A stretch of DNA of 64,000 bases from JAAOZP01 sp038848185 (GTDB lineage: Archaea > Thermoproteota > EX4484-205 > JAAOZP01). Within the stretch, counting starts at the first letter, position 1. Every line of letters begins with the position of its first letter. Shown here in pieces: positions 52,687 to 61,537 of the stretch. The notes under the pieces are model-generated. The model worked only from the letters and a program-made list of their open reading frames with translations, ran no database searches and was not told where the DNA came from. A program made the translations under genes and the position numbers. The stretch lies in assembly GCA_038848185.1 (NCBI GenBank), contig JAWCNV010000007.1:1-64000 (forward strand), written 5' to 3'.

Positions 52687-53559
52687 TTAATATTGGCCTA
52701 AGGCGCCTTCTCTTCTGGTTGAATCGTAAGACTTTTTGAAAAACCATAGTGAAAAAGGCAATACTACCACTATGAAGACTATTAGCTTTACAACATTCTC
52801 AATTATCATGGGGCTACTGAGGCTTTCACCGTTCATCAGACACCTCCTCAACCCGTCTAGAGAATACGTGAGTGGAAACACGTTGCCAACCCATTTAAGC
52901 CAATCGGGCAGTAACCCTAAGGGGTAGAGTACTCCCGAGAAAAGTTGAGTAAGCCAGGAGAAAGCCCAGACTATGGGGTCACCCTGCTTAAGCTTAAGTA
53001 TCATAGCTGCTCCGAGAATCCCGATAACCATGTGGCTTATTACAAGCAGTATTGTTAAAACTAGTGTAGCCAGCATCGACTCAATGTTTAGAATAAACCT
53101 CATGCCTAGGAGAGTACCCATGCCGAGTGATGCAGCCAAGAAATAAGAGCCTATTATGAATCTGAACATGGATTCTCCCAGCAGGAAAACCCTGAAGCTT
53201 GTTGTCGAGGAGAGTATGGTCTCCATTGTTCCGTTCCACTGCTCCTCTCTTATAGCATCAGACAGGCTTGAAACAGATGAGAAAACATAATGTTGGAAAG
53301 ATATGCCTATGATTGAGAACGTTAGAAAGTCTGCGGCATAGCCTGATTCGACCAGTGCTTGTGGAGTCGTTATCATAGATACGAAGTAGTATGTTGCTAC
53401 AAACGTTAGCGAGCTTATTACATCTAGCGTTATCCAAAGCTTATACGTCCACCAGATTTTAAAGTCCCTCACGATGAAGGCAAAGACCTTCTCAGTAACG
53501 CTAACCTTACTCGGCGGAACGCTTTCAGCCATGTATTTCACAATCTCCTCAACCTTCAA
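52687..53559 (-). CDS. ABC-2-type exporter membrane subunit 2
   Basis: 290 residues from TTG 53559, with AGGTGG shortly before. Six transmembrane helices and an ABC-2 signature region (GNVFPLTYSLDGLRRCLMNG near 235). A soluble N-terminal stretch of about 30 residues precedes the first helix. Homologous to the next permease (VFPLTYSLDGLRR versus IFPYTYALDGMRR), so the exporter uses two different subunits. Last gene of a three-gene operon headed by the ATPase. Confidence 0.87.
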   Translation of the reverse strand: MKVEEIVKYMAESVPPSKVSVTEKVFAFIVRDFKIWWTYKLWITLDVISSLTFVATYYFVSMITTPQALVESGYAADFLTFSIIGISFQHYVFSSVSSLSDAIREEQWNGTMETILSSTTSFRVFLLGESMFRFIIGSYFLAASLGMGTLLGMRFILNIESMLATLVLTILLVISHMVIGILGAAMILKLKQGDPIVWAFSWLTQLFSGVLYPLGLLPDWLKWVGNVFPLTYSLDGLRRCLMNGESLSSPMIIENVVKLIVFIVVVLPFSLWFFKKSYDSTRREGALGQY

Positions 53560-53569
53560 GTTTAACCAC

Positions 53570-54457
53570 CTAGTAGGATGATGTTGTACCCTCCCTCCTT
53601 ATTCTCCTATAGCCCCAGCCCAAAACCTTCAAGCCTACTGGAATAAGAATCATGCTGAAGACGATTAGGATTACTATGTCTGTTAAAACATTGATGTCGA
53701 ATACTGAAGCTCCCATTATTAGGGTCCTCCTCATTCCATCTAAGGCATAAGTATAGGGGAAGATCATGGATAGGGCTTTTATTGCCGGGAATTTTTCAAG
53801 CATCTGCAAAGGATAAAGGACGCCGGCAAGAAACTCGTTAAGGGCTGCAAGTATGAATACAAGTGGGTCGCCCTTCTTGAAAACCATTATGATGCCTGCA
53901 GCTATAAGGCCTATAGCTTGGTTTGAAATAAGCATTAGGATGAATATAATTAGGAATGCAGATAATGACTGAGGGCTCAATGAAAGATTTGCTCCAAGCC
54001 CATATATCCCTACTAGAAAAACTCCTACCAAGTAAATGAGGCTGACCAAGTAGCCGCGTGCCGTAAGACCTATGAAGAACACAAGCATGTTAACGGGGGT
54101 TACTGCAATAGTTTCAAGAGTACCTCCTCTTATCTCATGCTGTATTGAATGACTTAGCCTCGTTATACATGCCCAAAGATAGTTTGAAGTAGCTATTCCA
54201 ACTAGTGAAAAGGCGAGATAGCTGGTTCCCCAACCGCTCTGCGAAAGCTTAGCTGGATCAACCTGTAGGCCGACGAAGTAATACATGACTACAGATGCAA
54301 AAGTACTTAATAAGTCCATTATAAGCCAAGACTTGTAAGCTAGCATCATCTTCAGCTGAGCCCATACTACTGCCATAAGTTGCCTTAGGTTAGACTTGTA
54401 ACGCGGCTCCTCGCCTTTAAAAATCTGGAGGATTTTAGAACTATTCATGTTCTTCAC
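53570..54457 (-). CDS. ABC-2-type exporter membrane subunit 1
   Basis: 295 residues from GTG 54457; ATG 54448 is favoured by GGGTGA at the right distance and would give 292 residues. Six helices, with MIFPYTYALDGMRRTLIMGA near residue 240 as the ABC-2 signature. The start overlaps the end of the ATPase gene. Two homologous permeases plus one ATPase suggest a heterodimeric exporter of a lipid, drug or polysaccharide. Substrate unknown. Confidence 0.87.
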   Translation of the reverse strand: MKNMNSSKILQIFKGEEPRYKSNLRQLMAVVWAQLKMMLAYKSWLIMDLLSTFASVVMYYFVGLQVDPAKLSQSGWGTSYLAFSLVGIATSNYLWACITRLSHSIQHEIRGGTLETIAVTPVNMLVFFIGLTARGYLVSLIYLVGVFLVGIYGLGANLSLSPQSLSAFLIIFILMLISNQAIGLIAAGIIMVFKKGDPLVFILAALNEFLAGVLYPLQMLEKFPAIKALSMIFPYTYALDGMRRTLIMGASVFDINVLTDIVILIVFSMILIPVGLKVLGWGYRRIRREGTTSSY

Positions 54458-55421
54458 CCGTCAGACTTAGAAAAACCTCCTCTAAACTTGGGAGAGCGAT
54501 CTGAACTCCTATTATTTTCAACCCTTTAGAGGTGAAGGCCGGAGGAATCTCTGATAATGCCTGCTCCTCATCCGCGACCTCCACCCGAATAACCGTGTGA
54601 TCCTCCTCAGGCTGGACACTTATAACCCTCTTAACACCTCTCATTTTTCTCAACAGGTTTTCAGCATCTTCAGAGGATCCGCGGAAACTTACTTCGACAC
54701 CTCTATACTTTCGCGTTACTTCACTCAGCCGTAGAGGAGTGTCTAAAGCGATAACTCTACCCCTGTTCATAACAGCTATCCTGTCGCACAGTCTTTCAGC
54801 CTCAACTATGTTATGCGTAGTGAAAATTATTGTCTTGTTAAGATCCCTGCAAAGAGATTGAAGTAGCTTGCGTGTTTCTATTGCTCCAGTAGCATCCAGC
54901 CCAACAGTAGGTTCATCCATGAGCAGGATAGGTGCATTTGAGAGTAGGGTTCTCGCAAGCATCACTCTCATCTTCATACCTGTTGAAAAATCCTTCACAA
55001 GCCTGTCAGCATCCTTGTTTAATTCGAAGAACTCGAGTAGAGCATCTATTCTCTTTCTAGAGGTGTCTGGTGGAATGTTCTGCAGGTAAGCGTAGAATCT
55101 CAAATTGTCTCTTGCCGAAAGCCTCCAGTATAAGGCTCTTCCACCAGTCTCACCGTGCAGCCAGCCTATGCACTCCCTAACTCTCTCAGCCTCTTTCACC
55201 ACGTCGAAGCCAGCGATTCTTGCAGTACCCTCATCCGGAATTATCAGTGTACACAGTATTTTTATCAATGTTGTTTTGCCAGCACCATTCGGGCCTAGGA
55301 GGCCGAAGAACTCCCCTGTTCTAACCGATAGGTTCACGTGATCCACTGCAATAATATTCGCTTTCCCACTATCCTTCCTGAAGTACTTAGTCAGGTTTTC
55401 CGTCTCAACCGCGGGGTTCAA
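54441..55421 (-). CDS. ABC exporter ATP-binding protein (DrrA/NodI-like)
   Basis: 326 residues from TTG 55421, with GGAGGAT nine bases upstream. Walker A GPNGAGKTT near residue 43, signature FSTGMKMRVMLARTLL near 143, Walker B ILLMDEPTVGLD near 165, H-loop TTHN near 201. A C-terminal extension of about 90 residues ends in the LPSLEEVFLSLTG motif typical of daunorubicin-resistance-type ATPases. It powers the two ABC-2 subunits downstream. Confidence 0.9.
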   Translation of the reverse strand: MNPAVETENLTKYFRKDSGKANIIAVDHVNLSVRTGEFFGLLGPNGAGKTTLIKILCTLIIPDEGTARIAGFDVVKEAERVRECIGWLHGETGGRALYWRLSARDNLRFYAYLQNIPPDTSRKRIDALLEFFELNKDADRLVKDFSTGMKMRVMLARTLLSNAPILLMDEPTVGLDATGAIETRKLLQSLCRDLNKTIIFTTHNIVEAERLCDRIAVMNRGRVIALDTPLRLSEVTRKYRGVEVSFRGSSEDAENLLRKMRGVKRVISVQPEEDHTVIRVEVADEEQALSEIPPAFTSKGLKIIGVQIALPSLEEVFLSLTGEEHE

Positions 55422-55538
55422 TGCAGATTATCCTCCGAAACCTTTTTTCACCAGACTTAAAGCACTGTTAAAAACTTGAAGTAGAAGTATTTTTAACGAT
55501 TACCAAAACGTATTGTTGAACCCATAAGGATGGGAAAG

Positions 55539-55548
55539 CTTAATAACA
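55539..55548 (+). promoter_or_regulatory. TATA-like box for the one-carbon/methionine genes
   Basis: GCTTAATAAC is centred about 27 bases before ATG 55571, fitting a leaderless start of the three-gene operon. Confidence 0.5.
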
Positions 55549-55570
55549 CCATTCTCCGCCAACGGCTCCA

Positions 55571-56320
55571 ATGTTCATTAGTCTAGAGGTAACTCCTCCG
55601 AGAAAAGGTGTTGAAAAAGTGTTTAACACCGTTCTTAGGGCGAAGGACCTAGTTGATGCTATAAATGTTACCGATACTCCTTTCGGTCAACCCCGAATAC
55701 CGGGGTTTGTCTTCGCCATAATGATCAAGGAGAAACTGGGTGTTGAACCAATAGTACACTATAAGACGGTAAACATGAATTTGACTGGCTTGAAAAGCGG
55801 GCTTTATGCATGTGCCGCCGCAGGAGTCAGAAGATTCCTATTCATGAAAGGCGATAACCCTGCCGAGGGCTCGCTAATATCGGATGTTTCTCCTGAAAAC
55901 CTTTCAGAATGGGCTAGGAAGGAGCTTGGCGTTGAAGTAGGATTAGCGATGGGATGGCCTATCTCGGCTGAGAAAATAGCTTTAAGGCTTTCAGCCAAGC
56001 CGGACTATGTTTTCACCCAAATCTTCCTGACTGTTAAGGATGCGGAGAGGTTCCATGAAATGTTTGATGAGGCTGTTGAAAAAACAGGATGGAGACCCCC
56101 GGTGTACTGTACGCATCTTGTTCGTTGCGAAGAAAACCTGGATACTCTTAAGGAGGTGGCTAGGCTGATGGGTTTTGAAGCACCCAGTTTTAAACTCGGC
56201 ATCGATGCTAATGTGAGCTTTCTTAGGGAACTGGAAGGTTTTTTCAACGGCTTCATGATTTCTTCGCCGGGAGGCTATGAGCACGCAATAAAGCTGGCAG
56301 AGGCACTAAGGAGGTCTTAA
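55571..56320 (+). CDS. Methylenetetrahydrofolate reductase-like protein (MetF-type)
   Basis: 249 residues, shorter than bacterial MetF (about 290-300). The FAD/folate TIM barrel is recognisable: SLEVTPPRKG at the N-terminus, AINVTDTPFGQPR near 36, MNLTGLKSGLYACAAAGVRRFLFMKGDNP near 70-97, and FTQIFLTVKDAERF near 148. It would reduce methylene-carrier to methyl-carrier (tetrahydrofolate or a pterin relative). The methionine synthase halves follow in the same operon, which supports this role. No FAD-linked partner subunit is seen here. Confidence 0.85.
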   Translation: MFISLEVTPPRKGVEKVFNTVLRAKDLVDAINVTDTPFGQPRIPGFVFAIMIKEKLGVEPIVHYKTVNMNLTGLKSGLYACAAAGVRRFLFMKGDNPAEGSLISDVSPENLSEWARKELGVEVGLAMGWPISAEKIALRLSAKPDYVFTQIFLTVKDAERFHEMFDEAVEKTGWRPPVYCTHLVRCEENLDTLKEVARLMGFEAPSFKLGIDANVSFLRELEGFFNGFMISSPGGYEHAIKLAEALRRS

Positions 56321-56325
56321 GCATC

Positions 56326-57294
56326 ATGAAGAAAATGATTGTCCAAGCTGCATTAGTAGGAGGCTTCCCTAGGCCTTTCAACATTGGTAGGCTCATGAGT
56401 AGATATAGAGATGGCAAGCTCGCTCCGGAAACCTATGAGAAAAGGATTAGGACAGAGCTTCTTAAAACGATTAGGAGAATCGCTGATTCGAATGTTTCCA
56501 TGATTCCTTTCAACATGTTTCTCTGGGACGATATTTTCGAGCCTTTCGCAGGCACCTTTGGAGGGATTGAGAGAGGAGGACTCTACCGATTTCTAGACAA
56601 CAATTTCTATTATAGGGTTCCCTTGGTGAAAGGAAAGATACATCACAAAGAAGCAACAGTAACTCATTTCAAGATGATTAAGAACATCGTCAGAGAAAGC
56701 AAGCGGCGTTTGAAGGTTAATGCAGTTATCCCCGGCCCATACACCTTTGTGAAAATGTGTGAGAACAAGTACTATCCTTCTGAAGAAGCACTTATAACTG
56801 ATATTGCTGAGGCTCTGGGCGAAGAGGTGCGGCTGCTTGAGAAGCTTGGTGCAGGGTTTATCGAAGTCCATGAGCCCCTACTGGCTTCTGGAAAGGTTAG
56901 TATAGAACTCTTCGAGAAAGGGTTTGAAACATTGACTTCCAAAGTATCTTCGAAAATCTGGCTTCAAACATACTTCGGTCCAGTCAGTCAGCTTGAGGAA
57001 CTATCAGGGTTGAAAATTGATGTGCTTGGAGTCGACTTAGTTGAAGCACCTAATCAGTTTGAAGCAATCTTGGGTTTAAGGGGTAAAATGGGAGTCGGTC
57101 TTGGCGCTGTAGATTCTAGGAGCACTAGAGTTGAAACCGTTAGAAGCCTGAGGATGCTTGTTAAGAGGGCTAGTGAAAACTTTAGCAGGGTCTATCTAAC
57201 ACCTAATGCGATGATGGATTTCATACCGGTTTCAATAGCATATGCTAAGATCAGGAGGATGGGCACAGCTGCAGGAGGTTTTAGAAATGGTTGA
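56326..57294 (+). CDS. MetE N-terminal-domain-like protein (split methionine synthase)
   Basis: 322 residues from ATG 56326, behind GGAGGT. A MetE-type TIM barrel (VGGFPRPFNIGRLMSRYRDG, VNAVIPGPYTFVKMCENKYY near 127, IEVHEPLLASG near 180, GLGAVDSRSTRVE near 262). It lacks the zinc-binding His-x-Cys and late Cys of the catalytic half. In archaea MetE is often split into two genes; this one resembles the N-terminal half. Overlaps the catalytic gene by eight bases. Confidence 0.8.
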   Translation: MKKMIVQAALVGGFPRPFNIGRLMSRYRDGKLAPETYEKRIRTELLKTIRRIADSNVSMIPFNMFLWDDIFEPFAGTFGGIERGGLYRFLDNNFYYRVPLVKGKIHHKEATVTHFKMIKNIVRESKRRLKVNAVIPGPYTFVKMCENKYYPSEEALITDIAEALGEEVRLLEKLGAGFIEVHEPLLASGKVSIELFEKGFETLTSKVSSKIWLQTYFGPVSQLEELSGLKIDVLGVDLVEAPNQFEAILGLRGKMGVGLGAVDSRSTRVETVRSLRMLVKRASENFSRVYLTPNAMMDFIPVSIAYAKIRRMGTAAGGFRNG

Positions 57295-58294
57295 GGTTAA
57301 GCTACCAGTCTTACCAACAACAGTCATCGGAAGCTACCCGAGGCCAATATGGCTCAGGAGAACTATTAAGCTCTGGAAATCCGGTAGGCTTGAGGACGAG
57401 CATATGAAGGAGGCTTTCAACGATGCCGTTGTAAGCGTTTTAAGAGATCAGGAGGCGGCAGGTATAGATATTCCGAGCGACGGGGAGCAGAGAAGGGATG
57501 AGATGGTGGAGTACTTTGCTGAGAGGATAGGAGGTTTCAAGTTCTATGACCCTATAAGAATATGGGGTAACGCCTACTACAGGAAGCCAGCGGTCCACGC
57601 TCCTCTCCAGTATAAGGGGAACATGGTTGTAGAGGAATTCAGGTTCCTAAGGTCTGCTTCAACGAAGCCAGTTGTGAAGATAACTATAACTGGGCCATAC
57701 ACTATAGCTGACTGGAGTTTCAATGAGTATTACTCCACTAAGGAGGAGCTTACATTCGAAATTGCGAAAATAGTCAACAGGGAGCTAAAAGCCTTGGAGG
57801 AGGCTGGAGCAATATATGTTCAGATAGACGAGCCTGCGTTGTCGACACATTTAGAGGAGGTAGAGTGGGCTGTTGAAGCGGTTAACGAGGCTGTGAGTGA
57901 AATGCGGATTAAAATAAGCATGCATGTGTGCTATGGAGACTACTCTAGGATCATCCCGTACTTGGAAAATGTTAAGGTGAGCCAGTTTGCCTTTGAGTTC
58001 GCGAACAGAGGCTTTAAGGATATAGAGGTTGTTAAGAAGATGCCTGAGGATAAGGAGCTTGGCTTCGGAGTTATAGATGTTCACAATAGGAGGATTGAAA
58101 CAGTTGAGGAAGTTGCCTCAGGAATAAGGAGGATGCTTCAACTACTTCCCGCCCACAGGCTATATATTAATCCTGATTGCGGGTTGAAACTCCTACCTAG
58201 AGCAATAGCTAAGGATAAGATGAGGGTCATGGTTGAGGCTGTTAAGAAGATCAGGGAAGAGATTAAGGACGATGGCCCAGTAATCAGAACCTAA
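57287..58294 (+). CDS. MetE catalytic-domain methionine synthase (cobalamin-independent type)
   Basis: 335 residues from ATG 57287; GGAGGT lies a few bases upstream and the start overlaps the previous stop. LPTTVIGSYPRPIWL at the N-terminus, VQIDEPALST near 183, the zinc ligands H and C in MHVCYGDY near 213, and Cys in INPDCGLK near 295. It transfers a methyl group to homocysteine. Whether the donor is methyl-folate or another carrier is not decided by sequence; the adjacent MTHFR-like gene favours a folate-type donor. Confidence 0.9.
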   Translation: MVEVKLPVLPTTVIGSYPRPIWLRRTIKLWKSGRLEDEHMKEAFNDAVVSVLRDQEAAGIDIPSDGEQRRDEMVEYFAERIGGFKFYDPIRIWGNAYYRKPAVHAPLQYKGNMVVEEFRFLRSASTKPVVKITITGPYTIADWSFNEYYSTKEELTFEIAKIVNRELKALEEAGAIYVQIDEPALSTHLEEVEWAVEAVNEAVSEMRIKISMHVCYGDYSRIIPYLENVKVSQFAFEFANRGFKDIEVVKKMPEDKELGFGVIDVHNRRIETVEEVASGIRRMLQLLPAHRLYINPDCGLKLLPRAIAKDKMRVMVEAVKKIREEIKDDGPVIRT

Positions 58295-59538
58295 GCTGTT
58301 TTAAAACAATAGTGAACCTCGTTAAACTTTTTCTTTAATTCTATTACTTCCTGCTTCACTGTCTTGCCTTCCACCAAGACTTTCTTAAACAGCTCAGCCA
58401 CTATTTTCATCTCCTCCTCCTTCATCCCCCATCTCGTAAGCTCTTGGACACCCAGCCTTATGCCCGAGGGGTTTCTCGTAGCGTCTTGCGGCTTGTCTGT
58501 CGGCAGTGCCATCTTGTTACAAATAATGTTGGATGCTTCAAGAAGCTCTGAAACAGGTTTACCTCCTCCGAACCTGCTAACGTTAACCATCACCTGATGA
58601 GACTCTGTGAAACCAAGGTCGGGGCAGAGAACATCAAAACCTTTTTCATACAGGCTTTCAGCAAACTTCTTTGCGTTTATAACAACCTGCTTCGCATAAT
58701 CCTTTCCAAAGACATTCATCTCAAGCGCTGTGATTGCAAGTGCTGGGAAACGGTGGATATGAGTGTTTGACGTTATTCCTGGAAATATCGCGGTCTCAAC
58801 CTTCTGCCAGTCCTCCTCACTCAGGCTTCTGTTTCCTATTACAACTCCTCCTTGAGGCCCCTGAAACGTCTTATGTGTTGAGGAGGTTATGAGATCAGCT
58901 TCCTCTTTCAAAGGATCTTGAAAAACCCCTCCGTATATTAGGCCGAAAACATGTGAAGCATCATACACCGTTTTAATCTTAGGGTCTATCCTATCCCGAA
59001 TCTCTTTCACAGGCTGTGGAAAGAGAAGCATAGAGGCCCCAAACATGATTAGCCTTGGCTTAACTTTCTCTATCAGCTTCACAGTATTCTCAACATCTAT
59101 GTTCAGCTTCTCCGTGTCAAAGAACATGTCTATGCTCTTTAATCCTCTCACACCAGCTATTCCCCACTGCGTAGACGAGACGTGTGCCCCATTTGGTATT
59201 CCAAGAGAGATTATCGCGTCACCAGGCTTCGCGAATGCGGAGTAGACAACCATGTTTGCAACAGCACCTGAAATAGGCCGCACGTCAGCAAAAGGTGTTT
59301 CAAACCGTTCCCTGAATAAGTGGTTGCAGAGCTCCTCCACCTCATACGCATATTTTGTTCCGCAATAATGCCTCTCCACGCCACTATGCTCGTTGTACCG
59401 GCCATCGAAGTCAGAAACATAGTATTTCTCCGCCAGCGGGGACATAACGCTTTCGGAGGCTATAAGGTTTAAACATTCCTGTCTCCTCCACCTATTCTGA
59501 TTTTCCACTATTCTTAAAACATCCTCTATCTTAGGCAT
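58291..59538 (-). CDS. glyA: Serine hydroxymethyltransferase
   Basis: 415 residues. PLP lysine in SSTHKTFQGPQGG near 230, RYNEHSGVERHYCGTKYAYEVEELC near 47-71, and YDASHVFGLIYGG near 200. Archaeal-style SHMT. It converts serine to glycine while charging the C1 carrier used by ThyX and the MTHFR. It overlaps the membrane-protein gene upstream by eight bases and meets the convergent MetE gene with a four-base overlap. Confidence 0.93.
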   Translation of the reverse strand: MPKIEDVLRIVENQNRWRRQECLNLIASESVMSPLAEKYYVSDFDGRYNEHSGVERHYCGTKYAYEVEELCNHLFRERFETPFADVRPISGAVANMVVYSAFAKPGDAIISLGIPNGAHVSSTQWGIAGVRGLKSIDMFFDTEKLNIDVENTVKLIEKVKPRLIMFGASMLLFPQPVKEIRDRIDPKIKTVYDASHVFGLIYGGVFQDPLKEEADLITSSTHKTFQGPQGGVVIGNRSLSEEDWQKVETAIFPGITSNTHIHRFPALAITALEMNVFGKDYAKQVVINAKKFAESLYEKGFDVLCPDLGFTESHQVMVNVSRFGGGKPVSELLEASNIICNKMALPTDKPQDATRNPSGIRLGVQELTRWGMKEEEMKIVAELFKKVLVEGKTVKQEVIELKKKFNEVHYCFKTA

Positions 59539-60343
59539 CTTCAGACTTCCTCCTCTTATCTTTCTCCTTAACCTTCACTTCAGTTTTCTCTTTTTCAGCC
59601 GTTTGCTTCGATGCCTCCGTTAAAACTGTTAATGCAGAGACCCGTTGCATAACCATTATAGAGAGCTTTATTGCGAAATAGAAGAAGGAGATGCCGGCTG
59701 CTATGATGAGCCGCTCCACAATGGTGAACGGGATTGCCTGAATCCAGAATTCTGCAGGTATGTTCATAAAGTAAAGATAGGTTATAGAGCCGATTGCATG
59801 ATCTGTGAATGCTGAACCAAGCGAGTAGGTGTATACTTGAGCCAAATGATTCTTGAGAAGCCTGTCAATCTTCGGTTTAAAAACTGCTATTAAAAGAGGT
59901 ATTGTCCAGAAAAGCGAGCAGAACCAGACTTCCCTGCCTATGGGGTGAAGCAGGAAAAGCAGGATGCTTAAAGCGGGAACTATGATCAGCCTTCTGTCCC
60001 CCTTAAACATCTTTGTAAAGTAGATTCCAGCTAACATTATGGGCAGGAACGTGAGCCAACTCATTATGAACTTGGGTAGATTACTGATATCTCCCATCTT
60101 ATAGTAGCCTGTGAAAAACCCTATTATACGTGCAAGCATTATGACGGAGGTCCCCCAGTAAACGTTGAGGAACCTTGAGATAACCGGGCCAAACATGACT
60201 CCGAAGGAAAAGCTGGATTCTGTTCCAAATATCGGCCAGAATTTAATCTTAGTTAGAACCATGAAGAGAGCTGCAAACAACACTGAAAACATTATCTTTG
60301 GAAGCATGAGCAGAATTCTAGTTTTCATATCTACCTTTCCCAT
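59531..60343 (-). CDS. Polytopic membrane protein between thyX and glyA
   Basis: 270 residues. Six or seven transmembrane helices with few charges in the first 235 residues, then a highly charged Lys/Glu tail. The early FGTESSFSFGVMFGPVISRF segment followed by an ARIIGFF helix recalls ECF-transporter substrate-binding (S) components, but this is weak. ATG follows the thyX stop directly, and it overlaps glyA. It may move a folate, pterin or amino acid related to C1 metabolism. Function unknown. Confidence 0.75.
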   Translation of the reverse strand: MGKVDMKTRILLMLPKIMFSVLFAALFMVLTKIKFWPIFGTESSFSFGVMFGPVISRFLNVYWGTSVIMLARIIGFFTGYYKMGDISNLPKFIMSWLTFLPIMLAGIYFTKMFKGDRRLIIVPALSILLFLLHPIGREVWFCSLFWTIPLLIAVFKPKIDRLLKNHLAQVYTYSLGSAFTDHAIGSITYLYFMNIPAEFWIQAIPFTIVERLIIAAGISFFYFAIKLSIMVMQRVSALTVLTEASKQTAEKEKTEVKVKEKDKRRKSEDA

Positions 60344-61063
60344 CTAAATCATCTCCCTAAACATCTTCTGAATATTAGGTATTCCCATTCTCCTACATTC
60401 CTCAGGCATCAGATCACCCTCGGGACAGAAGCCTTTCATACATGATGGGCCCGCGTCTTTAAAAATAGTTGGAGCAACCTTCTTCACCAGTTTCAACATT
60501 TCCATCCCTACCTCTCTCAGTTCCCATTGGGCTCTTGCGCAAAGCCTAAGGTTGAAGAAGTGCAGCAACTCCCTAGCGTTCATTGTTACAACTATGTTTG
60601 TCCTTGTAGCGTTAGGAAGTATGAATCTTGCATCCTCGTTCGACAACCCTTCTTTAACAAGCTCCTCATACCATTGGGCAATCGTCTTCATCCTTTCCTT
60701 AAACCGCTCCTCTTCACCGTTTCTAAGTGTCTTAGGAATAATAAACCAATCATCACTTGAAGTATTCACCTTCACAAACCTTTGACTCTGCTGAGTATAG
60801 GATGCTACTCTATGCCTCACCAGCTGATGTGTACAGGCTCTGGAAACACCTTCTAGCGAGAATGTGAATGAAGCGTGTTCAATGGGTGAAAGATGGTTAT
60901 GCCTCAATAGATCTGAAACCTCTTTCTTAATCTTCTCAGCATTCTCAGGCTTAGATAGTTTCGCAAGTATCTCCGTTGGCGTATCGCTTTTAAACGATGC
61001 CCTAGCAGCAACTGCAACTATAAGCTCCGGGTTTGGAGTGTGTGAGATTAGGGAAACCTTCAT
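60344..61063 (-). CDS. thyX: Flavin-dependent thymidylate synthase
   Basis: 239 residues. The ThyX signature RHRVASYTQQSQRF is at residues 83-96, and SPIEHASFTF precedes it near 59. It makes dTMP from dUMP, methylene-carrier, FAD and NADPH, leaving the carrier fully reduced, so it avoids the need for dihydrofolate reductase. First gene of the thyX-membrane protein-glyA operon, with a TATA-like box 27 bases before the leaderless ATG. Confidence 0.96.
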   Translation of the reverse strand: MKVSLISHTPNPELIVAVAARASFKSDTPTEILAKLSKPENAEKIKKEVSDLLRHNHLSPIEHASFTFSLEGVSRACTHQLVRHRVASYTQQSQRFVKVNTSSDDWFIIPKTLRNGEEERFKERMKTIAQWYEELVKEGLSNEDARFILPNATRTNIVVTMNARELLHFFNLRLCARAQWELREVGMEMLKLVKKVAPTIFKDAGPSCMKGFCPEGDLMPEECRRMGIPNIQKMFREMI

Positions 61064-61086
61064 TACCCAGCTTTTTAAAAATCAGC

Positions 61087-61095
61087 ATTATAAAC
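61087..61095 (-). promoter_or_regulatory. TATA-like box for the thyX operon
   Basis: Minus-strand GTTTATAAT is centred 27 bases before ATG 61063. Confidence 0.5.
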
Positions 61096-61476
61096 GTTTC
61101 CGCGTAAAGAAGGTTAAAAATTAAAAACAGTATTTTTGCTTCGAATCAGCTAACGACAAACCAGTACTAGCACTAATGATGTTTTACGCTACAAGCATAT
61201 GCGATACTTTTTTCTCATGCCGCTTAATGGAAGCAAATCAGAATTCTGAAAAACCCCGTGAAACACTCCTTTCATACTCCTAAAACGCATCGATCATTGA
61301 TTGAGAGAAGGCTTAACGCTATTTAAGATGGTGCTAAAAATGAGTTTTAGAATCGAAAAAACGCGTTTTCAGGTGGAAGGCGGGTTTCCTTAAAAACAGT
61401 CTTTATCCATTTGAAAAACATAGGTTTAAGCCATGTTTTAATGGGGGTTAAGAAAATTTATGAAGGTAGTATGTAA

Positions 61477-61488
61477 CAGTTATAACTG
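61477..61488 (+). repeat. Perfect 12-base palindrome upstream of the roadblock-like gene
   Basis: CAGTTA/TAACTG contains a TATA-like core and lies 50 bases before ATG 61538. It may be an operator or an extended promoter; no function shown. Confidence 0.4.
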
Positions 61489-61537
61489 ACAAAGAGATAT
61501 TGGATTATCGGCTAAAATCATAATTGTGTAGCTTAAT

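Larger units (their letters stand above)
61064..61537. other. 474-base gap without a recognised gene
   Basis: It contains the thyX promoter at the left end. AAAACAT/ATGTTTT at 61415-61439 forms a nine-base-pair bulged hairpin with a six-base loop. The exact palindrome CAGTTA/TAACTG lies at 61477-61488, and a TATA-like GCTAAAATC near 61512 precedes the next gene. Only very short open frames occur. I see no tRNA or other known RNA. Confidence 0.55.
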
